Positions 8,164-15,789 of a stretch of 64,000 bases of DNA are shown piece after piece (position 1 is the first letter of the stretch; each line of letters opens with the position of its first letter). Made by a program: the position numbers and the translations under genes. The stretch is from positions 1-64,000 of the forward strand of contig JANXSM010000064.1 of the NCBI GenBank assembly GCA_025352665.1, read 5' to 3'. The notes under the pieces were generated by a model. It saw only the letters and a program-made list of their open reading frames with translations, did no database searches and was not told the DNA's origin. The DNA is from Rhodospirillales bacterium. Its GTDB lineage: Bacteria > Pseudomonadota > Alphaproteobacteria > Acetobacterales > Acetobacteraceae.

Positions 8164-9468
8164 TTACCAGCGGAAGACGTTGCCCACCACGACGAAGCGC
8201 GCCTGAGTGTTGTTGTTGAAAGCGCCGGCGCCGCCGTTCAGCAGGTCGATGCCGACCTGATGGCGGGCCATGTAGACAGCAGAGACATACGCCGTCGAAC
8301 CGGGCGCCCAATCCCAGGCGCCGCCCGTGCCAATGGCGATTTCATGCAGCGCGTTCTGGTTGGTGGCGACGTTGTATGTACCAGCCGAGTAGCTGTTCTC
8401 GTAGTTGGCGCCGACCGTGACGGTCGAGAAGGCATACTGCCCGCCGACCAGGAAGGCTTGCAGCTGCTTCTGGCCACGGCGGAGCAGGCCGTAGTTGGAG
8501 TTCATCTGACCGCCGATGAAGTGACCGCCAGCGGTAAAGCCGAAGGCCGTCAGGGTCGCGCCGGCGTCATATACGCTGATGCCCTTGTAGGGGACGGTCG
8601 TCGCAACCTGCGCCGAGTCGTTCACTTTGCCCGAACCGACATAGCCGATCTCGAAGTTCGCGGCCACGGGGCCAAACGAGCCCTTGTAGCGAGCGGCGAG
8701 TTCGACGGTGTTGCGACGAATGTTGCCACCGCCGGGGATCGAGGTCTGCGTCGGGCATCCGGTTGCGGAGGCCTGGCCGCAGTTGGTGTCGTTGGTGGTC
8801 TGGGTCGGCTCATACGACACGCCGGCATCGAAGCCTGCGAAGCTTGGGCTCAGGTAGACGAACTTGTTGTTGATGTAAGCACCGCCGTTTTCCCAAAAGG
8901 GCCAGTTGATGGCGGTGTTCGAGTTCACCATCACCGTCGAACCGTTGGATGCGCCGGTGTAGTCGAAACCTTCAATCGGGCCGATGTTGTAAAGCTGGCT
9001 CAGCGCGCCGTCGATCTGGCCGACGATCACCTTGCCGGCGGCCGGCGACGACACATACAGCGATGCGCGACGGACATACGGGGTGTTGGTGGAGGAGCCG
9101 CCGGTGCCGCCGCCGGCCACGCGCAGCTCAATGGCGCCGCCGTATTTCAGGCCGTTGGCCAGAGTACCGTCAACGCCCGGATACATACGAACGGAGGTGC
9201 CGAGATACTGGCCACCGTCCTTCGAGCCGTTGGGCTTGCCATTGGTGCCCTTGCCGATGGCGCCGCTGTCGCTGCCATAACCGTATTCAACGAGCACACG
9301 TGCGCGGAAGCGAACAACAACAGTGCCGGGAGCCGGAAAGGCGCCACCGGCGCCGTTGAGGCCGAACGAGTCGGACACGATCGGCTGGTTGGGCATCTGA
9401 GCGTTGGCGCCGGCGGTCAAGCCGGTCAAACCAACGAGGGCCGTAGCGGCCAACATGATCTTACGCAT
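8164..9468 (-). CDS. Outer-membrane porin (copy 1)
   Basis: A 434-residue beta-barrel protein with a signal peptide (MRKIMLAATALVGLTGLTAGANA) and a C-terminal aromatic (VFRW), as expected for outer-membrane insertion. The body is rich in alternating Gly, Tyr and Val strands (VVVRFRARVLVEYGYGSDSG, GGAIELRVAGGG). It probably forms a general diffusion channel. A paralogue of nearly the same length lies just upstream and aligns along its whole length. One conserved Cys pair (CGQASATGC) is present. A strong GAGGAGG site precedes the ATG and a strong terminator follows, so it is a single-gene, highly expressed unit. Confidence 0.88.
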   Translation of the reverse strand: MRKIMLAATALVGLTGLTAGANAQMPNQPIVSDSFGLNGAGGAFPAPGTVVVRFRARVLVEYGYGSDSGAIGKGTNGKPNGSKDGGQYLGTSVRMYPGVDGTLANGLKYGGAIELRVAGGGTGGSSTNTPYVRRASLYVSSPAAGKVIVGQIDGALSQLYNIGPIEGFDYTGASNGSTVMVNSNTAINWPFWENGGAYINNKFVYLSPSFAGFDAGVSYEPTQTTNDTNCGQASATGCPTQTSIPGGGNIRRNTVELAARYKGSFGPVAANFEIGYVGSGKVNDSAQVATTVPYKGISVYDAGATLTAFGFTAGGHFIGGQMNSNYGLLRRGQKQLQAFLVGGQYAFSTVTVGANYENSYSAGTYNVATNQNALHEIAIGTGGAWDWAPGSTAYVSAVYMARHQVGIDLLNGGAGAFNNNTQARFVVVGNVFRW

Positions 9469-9723
9469 TCAATCCTCCTCGTGACGCCGGGCATCCCCGG
9501 CGGATTAGCAGGCCCCGCCCCGTTTCCCACGGTGCCAGCGCTTCGGAGGATCTCCGTGAAACGCCGACAACATCCGCAACGGGCGGGGGCAGCCAGACCT
9601 GAGGGTAGTATTGACGCACGGCTTACATTCTCGCAATCCGCACCCCAGCCAAAACATGGTAATTGCGAAACACTGTGGCCGGCTTGCCACAGGGCCATTC
9701 CGGCGCCGGCAGAACCCCGGGCA
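9469..9723. other. Porin 1 upstream region
   Basis: The gap between the two porins. It holds the Shine-Dalgarno AGGAGG of copy 1 (about 9473-9478) and must hold its promoter; no confident -35/-10 pair can be named. No other gene is seen. Confidence 0.5.
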
Positions 9724-9756
9724 AAGAAAAAGGCGATGGAATGCCCATCGCCTTTT
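9724..9756 (-). terminator. Rho-independent terminator of porin 2
   Basis: Minus-strand hairpin with a 10-base-pair stem (AAGGCGATGG / CCATCGCCTT), a 5-base loop and a trailing T-rich run, 22 bases after the stop of the second porin. Confidence 0.9.
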
Positions 9757-9777
9757 CAAACTAGCCGAAAGCCAAGC

Positions 9778-11085
9778 CTACCAGCGGAACACGTTGCCAA
9801 CCACGATGAAGCGCGCCTGGGTGTTGTTGTTATAGGCGCCTGTCACCCCGTTCAGCAGATCGGTCCCCACCTGATGGCGCGTCATATAGACGGCCGAGAC
9901 GTAGGCGGTGGAACCCGGCGCCCAATCCCAGGCGCCACCGGTGCCGATCGAGGTCTCATGCAACGGATGCTGCGCACCGGACACGTTGTAGACACCACCG
10001 GACAGGGCGTTGGTGTAGTTTGCACCGACCGTGAAGGTGGAGAAGGCATACTGGCCGCCGGCCAGGAATGCCTGCAGCTGTCGCTGCCCGCTGCGCAAAA
10101 GCCCGTAGTTGGAGTTCATCTGGCCGCCGATGTAATGGCCACCGACCGTGAAGCCGTAGGCGGTGACCGTGGCACCGGCATCGAACACGCTGAGACCATG
10201 ATAGAGCGCCGTGGCCGCGGTCGCCGCAGAATTGTTGACCTTGCCCGAGCCGATATAACCGACTTCGAGATTGGTCGCGGCCGGGCCGAACGAGCCCTTG
10301 TAGCGCGCCGCCACCTCCACCGTGTTGCGCCGGATGCTGCCGCCACCGGGGATCGAGGTCTGCGTCGGGCAACCGGTTGAAGCCGCCTGGGCGCAGTTGG
10401 TATCGTTGGTCGACTGGGTCGGCTCGAACGACACGCCGGCCTCAAGGCCTGCGAAGCTTGGGGACAGATAGACGAACTTGTTGTTGACGTAGGCGTTGCC
10501 GTTTTCCCAGAACGGCCAGTTGATCACCGTGCTGGAGTTGGCGAAGGTCACTGAGCCGTTACCGCTGCAGGTGAAGTCGAAGCATTCGATCGGCGCGATG
10601 TTGTAGTACTGGCCAAGGGCGCCATCGATCTGGCCGACGATGAGTTTGCCCATCGTGGGCGAAGACACATACAGCGAGGCGCGGCGCACGTAAGGCGTGT
10701 TGGTCGCGGAACCAGCGGTGCCGCCGCCGGCCACACGCAGCTCAATGGCGCCGCCGTATTTCAGACCGTTGGCCAGCGTGCCGTCCACACCCGGATACAT
10801 GCGCACCGCGGTGCCCAAATACTGGCCGCCATCCTTGGAGCCGTTCGGCTTGCCGTTGGTGCCCTTGCCGACCATGCCGGAATCGCTGTCGTAGCCGTAT
10901 TCCGTGACCACCCGTGCGCGGAATCGCACCACCACCGTGCCAGGTGCCGGATAGGCACCGCCGGCGCCGTTGAGGCCGAACGAGTCGGAAACGATCGGCT
11001 GGTTGGGCATCTGGGCCTGGGCAAGGCCTGCGGTAAGGCCGGTCAACCCGGCGGCGGCCGTTGCGGCCAATAGGATCTTGCGCAT
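9778..11085 (-). CDS. Outer-membrane porin (copy 2)
   Basis: A 435-residue paralogue of the preceding porin, with the same signal peptide start (MRKILLAATAAAGLTGLTAG), the same QMPNQPIVSDSFGLNGAGGA mature start and the same VFRW end. It differs in having two extra cysteines close together (ECFDFTCSG) where copy 1 has GFDYTGAS, besides the shared Cys pair (CAQAASTGC). These may form a loop disulfide that alters the pore mouth. It has its own AGGAGG site and terminator, so the two copies are transcribed separately although tandem. It probably arose by gene duplication. Confidence 0.88.
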   Translation of the reverse strand: MRKILLAATAAAGLTGLTAGLAQAQMPNQPIVSDSFGLNGAGGAYPAPGTVVVRFRARVVTEYGYDSDSGMVGKGTNGKPNGSKDGGQYLGTAVRMYPGVDGTLANGLKYGGAIELRVAGGGTAGSATNTPYVRRASLYVSSPTMGKLIVGQIDGALGQYYNIAPIECFDFTCSGNGSVTFANSSTVINWPFWENGNAYVNNKFVYLSPSFAGLEAGVSFEPTQSTNDTNCAQAASTGCPTQTSIPGGGSIRRNTVEVAARYKGSFGPAATNLEVGYIGSGKVNNSAATAATALYHGLSVFDAGATVTAYGFTVGGHYIGGQMNSNYGLLRSGQRQLQAFLAGGQYAFSTFTVGANYTNALSGGVYNVSGAQHPLHETSIGTGGAWDWAPGSTAYVSAVYMTRHQVGTDLLNGVTGAYNNNTQARFIVVGNVFRW

Positions 11086-11380
11086 TCAGTCCTCCTCAAA
11101 ACGCCATGAAACCCGGCAAAAGGGGCCGGCGCCGCGTCGTCGCACCGCTTTTAGGCGGGCGGAAGACATCCCCGGCCCGTCGAAACGCACCGTAAGCGAC
11201 ACAGGTCCGCCATTCCTTGACAGAGTAATGCCGCACCGCTCATCTATCTGCAATCAGTCAGGATGACAAAAACAAGGGCATTACAAAGCACTCACCTTCC
11301 GTCAATAAATGGAGGGAAATTCATATTTACTCTGCGGGGTGTTTCTCACGGTGACATTATTTTGGGTATATGTCCGGGAT
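11086..11380. other. Intergenic region upstream of porin 2
   Basis: About 295 bases between the second porin and the end of the thiamine-phosphate-synthase-like gene. It contains the porin ribosome site and, toward 11270-11380, an AT-rich stretch unlike the neighbouring genes, which may hold the porin promoter. A short hydrophobic frame starts at 11309 but has no ribosome site and runs antisense into a real gene. No gene is called. Confidence 0.5.
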
Positions 11381-11989
11381 TTAACAGCCAGCCAGATTGA
11401 CAGAAAAAGCTCCAATAGCGCCGGCCGCGCGGCACTGGCCCAGCGGCAGCCTGCGCACGCTCGCCCCGGTGATGCCGCCAAGCGCTGCAACAATTCCTCC
11501 CCCCTGCCGGGCAAGCTTCGCCCACACCACAGGCCCCATTGCGGCGGCCCCCATGTGGCTCGCAGTGGCAAAGACCGGCGACAGGAAGACCAGCCGCGCT
11601 CCCGCCCGCCCCGCGCGCCGCAGTTGGACCACGTCATGCGCGGAACTGGTCAGCGCCAGGCCCTGAGGGCAGCCCAGCGGTCGCAGCCCCGCACGCAGAT
11701 GCAGCCCCACGCCCAATCGCCACGCCAGCCGCCAGTCTCCAGCCACCACGAGGTGCTGCCGCCGCGCGCGGCACAGGTGTCTCAGATCTCGACCCAGCAA
11801 CGCGCGGTCGGGGTCCGCGTCATGGCGCAGCACAACGCCGCACAGGCCGCGCGGCAGCAAGGCGACCATCGCCCGCGGGTCTGCCAGCCGGGCCGCGTCG
11901 GTGAACAGCCATAGAACCGGCAATCCACCTAGCTCATGGCGATGACGCGACTTGACCGATCGTGCCCAGGAGACAAGCTTCGCATCCAT
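11381..11989 (-). CDS. Thiamine-phosphate synthase / TenI-like protein
   Basis: A 202-residue TIM-barrel protein of the ThiE/TenI family: LPVLWLFTDAARL near the start, then VGLHLR, LALTSSAHDV, LVFLSPVFATASH and VAALGGIT in the family order. ThiE joins the thiazole and pyrimidine halves of thiamine; TenI-type relatives have other roles, so the exact reaction is open. The ATG at 11989 overlaps the divergent yggS start codon. A TTG about 22 codons downstream, preceded by AGGTGGA, is a credible alternative start that would remove the conflict. No other thi genes are near. Confidence 0.75.
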   Translation of the reverse strand: MDAKLVSWARSVKSRHRHELGGLPVLWLFTDAARLADPRAMVALLPRGLCGVVLRHDADPDRALLGRDLRHLCRARRQHLVVAGDWRLAWRLGVGLHLRAGLRPLGCPQGLALTSSAHDVVQLRRAGRAGARLVFLSPVFATASHMGAAAMGPVVWAKLARQGGGIVAALGGITGASVRRLPLGQCRAAGAIGAFSVNLAGC

Positions 11990-12689
11990 GATCGTCCCCG
12001 CCACCGCCGACACCGACCTTACCGCAATCACAGAAAACCTGTCGCGTGTGCGCGAGCGGGTGGCCGCGGCTACCCAGCGGGCCGGACGGCCCGTTGGCAG
12101 CGTCACCCTGGTGGCCGTCTCCAAAACCCATCCCGCCGCCGCCATCGCAGGTGCCCTCGGCTGTGGCCAGATGCAGTTCGGCGAAAACCGTGTGCAGGAG
12201 GCAGCGGCCAAGTTCCCCGCCCTGCGCGAGAGGCACCCCAGTCTCGTGCTGCACATCATCGGCGGCCTGCAAACCAACAAGGCGCGCGACGCGGTACGCC
12301 TGGCCGATGTCATCGAAACGCTGGACCGGCCCCGCTTGGCCGCGGCCATCGCCGACGCCATGGTCAGCGAGAACCGCCGGCCGTCGCTGCTGGTCCAGGT
12401 GAACGTTGGCGATGAGCCGCAAAAATCTGGCATTCCCACCGACGAGGCCGACGATTTCATCCAGGCCTGCCAAGCCCGCTTCGGCACGTCCCTGGCCGGG
12501 CTGATGTGCATCCCCCCAGCCGTTGGCGACCCCGCGCCGCATTTCGCCTGGCTCGCCGAGCGCGCCGCACGACACCGGCTCGCCATCGTCTCCATGGGCA
12601 TGTCCGGCGATTTCGAGACCGCCATCGCCCAGGGCGCCACCCATGTCCGGGTCGGCTCGGCAATCTTCGGCCACCGTTCCCTGGCCTGA
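11988..12689 (+). CDS. yggS: PLP-binding YggS/PROSC-family protein
   Basis: A 233-residue alanine-racemase-like TIM barrel that carries pyridoxal phosphate on a lysine (K46 in LVAVSKTHP) but has no known catalytic activity. It buffers PLP and affects amino acid homeostasis. Family motifs FGENRVQEA, HIIGGLQTNK, VQVNVG, GLMCIPP and MGMSGDFE are all present. The chosen ATG follows AGGAGA; an ATG at 11952 would add 12 residues. It is divergent from the ThiE-like gene with overlapping start codons, and kup follows 109 bases downstream. Confidence 0.92.
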   Translation: MIVPATADTDLTAITENLSRVRERVAAATQRAGRPVGSVTLVAVSKTHPAAAIAGALGCGQMQFGENRVQEAAAKFPALRERHPSLVLHIIGGLQTNKARDAVRLADVIETLDRPRLAAAIADAMVSENRRPSLLVQVNVGDEPQKSGIPTDEADDFIQACQARFGTSLAGLMCIPPAVGDPAPHFAWLAERAARHRLAIVSMGMSGDFETAIAQGATHVRVGSAIFGHRSLA

Positions 12690-12798
12690 TTGCCTGGGTC
12701 ACAGTCGGCGCGCCGTTGCCGCCCAACCCGGCGTGCAATAGCTTGCGCCCCTCGCGGCCGCAGCGTAATGCCCGGACCCGGTGTGGTATGGGGCATAA

Positions 12799-14718
12799 AT
12801 GAGTACAGCTGCAGTCGGATCGGCCAGGCCCGGCGCCGGAAGCGACGGCGAGCGCCATCGCCCGGCCCTGCGCTTCAGCGCCATCATGGGCGTGCTCGGC
12901 ATCGTCTATGGCGATATCGGCACCAGCCCGCTGTACGCCTTCAAGGCCTCGCTCGAGCATTTCGGCCGTGACCGCATCTTCGCAGCCGATGTGCTGGGCA
13001 TCCTGTCGCTGATCTTCTGGTCGCTCATCGCGATCGTTACCGTGAAATACGTCATGCTTGTCATGAACGCAGACAACCGCGGCGAAGGCGGCATCCTGGC
13101 GCTGATGGCGCTCGCCCAGCGCAACTGCACCAGCCCCCGCATGCGCCAGTTCCTCGGCCTGATCGGCGTCGGCGGCGCCTGCTTGTTCTTCGGCGACGGC
13201 GTGATTACCCCCGCGATCTCCGTGCTGTCGGCCATCGAGGGCATCGACGTCGCAACCCCCGATTTGCATGAGTTCGTGCTGCCGATCGCCGTTGTCGTCA
13301 TCGTCGGTCTGTTCGCCGTGCAGTCGCGCGGCACCGGCCAGGTGGGGCGGGTGTTCGGCCCGATCATGGCGGTGTGGTTCCTCTCGATCGGCGCCATGGG
13401 GCTTTTCCAGGTGGTGCAGCATCCTTGGATCCTCGAGGCACTTTCCCCCAGTTTCGGCGTGCAGCTGTGCATCCGGCACGGCTGGCTGGCCTTCATCGCA
13501 CTCGGATCCGTCGTGCTCGCCGTCACCGGGGCGGAGGCGCTGTATGCCGACATGGGTCATTTCGGCGCGCGGCCGATCCGCGTCGCCTGGCTGTTCTTCG
13601 TGCTGCCCTGCCTGGTGCTGAACTATTTCGGCCAGGGCGCCCTAGTGCTGTCCACACCCGGCGCCAACAGCAACCCGTTCTACCTGATGGCGCCGCACTG
13701 GGCGCTGCTCCCGCTGGTGGCCCTCGCCACCGCGGCCACCGTCATCGCCAGCCAGGCGCTGATCTCGGGCGCCTATTCCATGACCCGCCAGTGCATGCAG
13801 CTGGGCTTCCTGCCGCGCATGAGTGTCAGCCACACCAGCGCCACCGAGGAAGGCCAAATCTATGTGCCGCAGATCAACACCGCGCTGATGGTGGGTGTGC
13901 TGGTGCTGGTGTTCGCCTTCCGCACCTCCGACAACCTCGCCGCCGCCTATGGCATCGCCGTCACCGGCACCTTCATCTGTACCTGCATCCTGGCAGCCGT
14001 CGTGTTCCGCCGCCAGTTCCACTGGTCCCGCGCCCGCGCACTCGGCGTGTTCGGCACGTTCTTCGTCATCGACGTCGTCTTCTTCGCCGCCAACGCGCTC
14101 AAAATTCCAGAAGGCGGCTGGGTGCCCCTGGTCCTCGGCGCAGCGCTGCTGGCGCTCATGACCAGCTGGAAACGCGGCCGCGAACTCCTGCTGGACCGGT
14201 GGAAGCACGACAGCCTGCCGCTGGCGAGCTTCCTGGCCCGCCTGCCGCACAGCCGCACCATCCGCGTCCCCGGCATGGCGATCTTCATGACGGGGAACCC
14301 CGACTATGTGCCCGGTGCCCTGCTGCACAACCTCAAGCACAACAAGGTGCTGCACGAGCGGGTGCTGTTCGTCACCGTCAGCAACCTCGACGTGCCGGAG
14401 GTGGGCCTGGCAGACCGTGCGGTCATCGCCGAGCTGGCGCCGGGCATCCACCGCGTCACCTTGCGCTACGGCTTCATGGAAAGCCCGAACCTTCCACGCG
14501 ATATCGGCCTGCTCAAGGACATGGGCATCCCGATCGAGCCGATGCAGGCCAGCTACTTCCTTGGCCGCGAAACCCTGGTCCCCGCGATGGCGCCGCGCAT
14601 GCCCGCCTGGCGCCGGTTCCTGTTCCTTCTGCTCGCGCGCAACGCCACCCCCGCCACCGAGTTCTTCCGCATCCCAAGCGACCGCGTGGTCGAACTCGGC
14701 GTCCGCGTGGCGATCTGA
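12799..14718 (+). CDS. kup: Low-affinity potassium uptake protein Kup
   Basis: A 639-residue membrane protein that takes up K+ with protons. The N-terminal family motif [16 protein letters not shown] (residues 34-49) is present, followed by about 12 hydrophobic segments to residue 460 and a soluble C-terminal domain. Length is typical. It is a constitutive route that complements the inducible Kdp system located at 45.8-53.8 kb. There is no obvious operon partner; a truncated GNAT fragment follows immediately. Confidence 0.96.
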   Translation: MSTAAVGSARPGAGSDGERHRPALRFSAIMGVLGIVYGDIGTSPLYAFKASLEHFGRDRIFAADVLGILSLIFWSLIAIVTVKYVMLVMNADNRGEGGILALMALAQRNCTSPRMRQFLGLIGVGGACLFFGDGVITPAISVLSAIEGIDVATPDLHEFVLPIAVVVIVGLFAVQSRGTGQVGRVFGPIMAVWFLSIGAMGLFQVVQHPWILEALSPSFGVQLCIRHGWLAFIALGSVVLAVTGAEALYADMGHFGARPIRVAWLFFVLPCLVLNYFGQGALVLSTPGANSNPFYLMAPHWALLPLVALATAATVIASQALISGAYSMTRQCMQLGFLPRMSVSHTSATEEGQIYVPQINTALMVGVLVLVFAFRTSDNLAAAYGIAVTGTFICTCILAAVVFRRQFHWSRARALGVFGTFFVIDVVFFAANALKIPEGGWVPLVLGAALLALMTSWKRGRELLLDRWKHDSLPLASFLARLPHSRTIRVPGMAIFMTGNPDYVPGALLHNLKHNKVLHERVLFVTVSNLDVPEVGLADRAVIAELAPGIHRVTLRYGFMESPNLPRDIGLLKDMGIPIEPMQASYFLGRETLVPAMAPRMPAWRRFLFLLLARNATPATEFFRIPSDRVVELGVRVAI

Positions 14719-14719
14719 T

Positions 14720-14830
14720 GTGCATCTGAGACCGTTCCGTCCCGGCGACCTCGGCTGGGTGATCTCCCAGCACGGATCCGTATACGCCACGGAATACGGG
14801 CTGGACGCCACGTTCGAAGTCGCCGTGGGT
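14720..14830 (+). pseudogene. Truncated GNAT N-acetyltransferase start
   Basis: Directly after kup a frame opening with GTG reads VHLRPFRPGDLGWVISQHGS and continues YATEYGLDATFE. This resembles the start of the GNAT acetyltransferase domain seen in MarR-GNAT fusion proteins. After about 36 residues the similarity ends and the frame drifts into unrelated sequence before the methyltransferase. The acetyl-CoA binding part is absent, so it is a remnant. Confidence 0.55.
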
Positions 14831-14927
14831 GCCGGTGCCCTTTGCACCGCGCCATCGCCCGCTCGCTCTTGCCTCCGCAATCAAGGTGCCAGCCGACGGA
14901 CCAGCCGAGAACAAAGGATCGACCTCA

Positions 14928-15692
14928 ATGAACGCGCCGCTTTCCAACCCGCCGGCCGCCGATACAACCATGGGGTTCCGCACCTGGATCGAGGCCGAAG
15001 TCGCCAAGGAGCCCTATTGGTTCCATCGCATCGAACTGGCGCCTGGCCTGGTCACGCCGGGTTGGTCGGATCCCTACAAGGAGAAGGTGCCGTACTACGG
15101 CCTGCCCGAGGACATGACCGGCATGCGGGTGCTCGATATCGGCTGCGCGGAAGGCTTCTTCTCCTTCGAGGCGGAACGGCGTGGTGCCAAGGAGGTCGTC
15201 GCAATCGATTCTTTTCCCGATTCGATCAGGCGCTTCAATATCTGCCGCGCCGCACTCGGCTCGAAGGTTACCGGATTTCTGACAAACGTTTATGACCTCA
15301 GCCCGCAGACCTTCGGCACGTTCGACCTCGTGCTGTTCTACGGCGTGCTCTATCACCTGCGCCATCCGATCCTGGCGCTGCAGAAGATCGCAAGCGTCAG
15401 CAGCGGCACCGTCCTGTTGCAGACGGCGAATTATGAAAGCGAGGCGATCGGCGATATCTCGGTGGCCAAGTTCCACCCGTTCGGCATCCAGAGCGGCCCG
15501 CCGAAAAACCCCATGTTCGACCCGACGGTGTTCTTCCTGCCGAACGCCAATTGCGTTCGTGACATGCTTCTGCATGTCGGTTTGAAAAGCGTGGAGTGCC
15601 TCTCGATGATTCCAGGCACCGTGTTTCGCGCCGAGGTCGAAACCAAATCTGTGGGAACACCCCCCGACCAGAGTAAGGCGCCTTGGTGCTGA
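14928..15692 (+). CDS. SAM-dependent methyltransferase, DUF1698/CmoB-like
   Basis: A 254-residue class I methyltransferase with the SAM-binding loop VLDIGCAEGFFSFEA at about residues 68-82, the acidic end of strand 2 in VVAIDSF, and the post-motif FYGVLYHLRHP. The last motif is typical of the group related to the tRNA wobble-uridine enzyme CmoB and to sugar or lipid methyltransferases encoded beside glycosyltransferases. It lies next to a large glycosyltransferase cluster, so a role in glycan modification is plausible. AAAGGA precedes the ATG; an upstream in-frame ATG at 14829 falls in the GNAT remnant. Confidence 0.8.
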   Translation: MNAPLSNPPAADTTMGFRTWIEAEVAKEPYWFHRIELAPGLVTPGWSDPYKEKVPYYGLPEDMTGMRVLDIGCAEGFFSFEAERRGAKEVVAIDSFPDSIRRFNICRAALGSKVTGFLTNVYDLSPQTFGTFDLVLFYGVLYHLRHPILALQKIASVSSGTVLLQTANYESEAIGDISVAKFHPFGIQSGPPKNPMFDPTVFFLPNANCVRDMLLHVGLKSVECLSMIPGTVFRAEVETKSVGTPPDQSKAPWC

Positions 15693-15789
15693 TCGCATTT
15701 GGGGCAGGCCATTTCAGCAGCAGTCGAGACACATCTCCTGGTATCGCGCGCTCGGTAGGCAGCGGCGGCGCACAAAATAGCAGCGCGTG

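Noticed and set aside
11309-11914. Open frame with a hydrophobic start on the plus strand
   Set aside because: No ribosome site, and most of it is antisense to the conserved ThiE-like gene.
11990-12796. Minus-strand extension of the ThiE-like frame
   Set aside because: It is antisense to yggS, has no ThiE similarity, and the family domain starts only after 11930.
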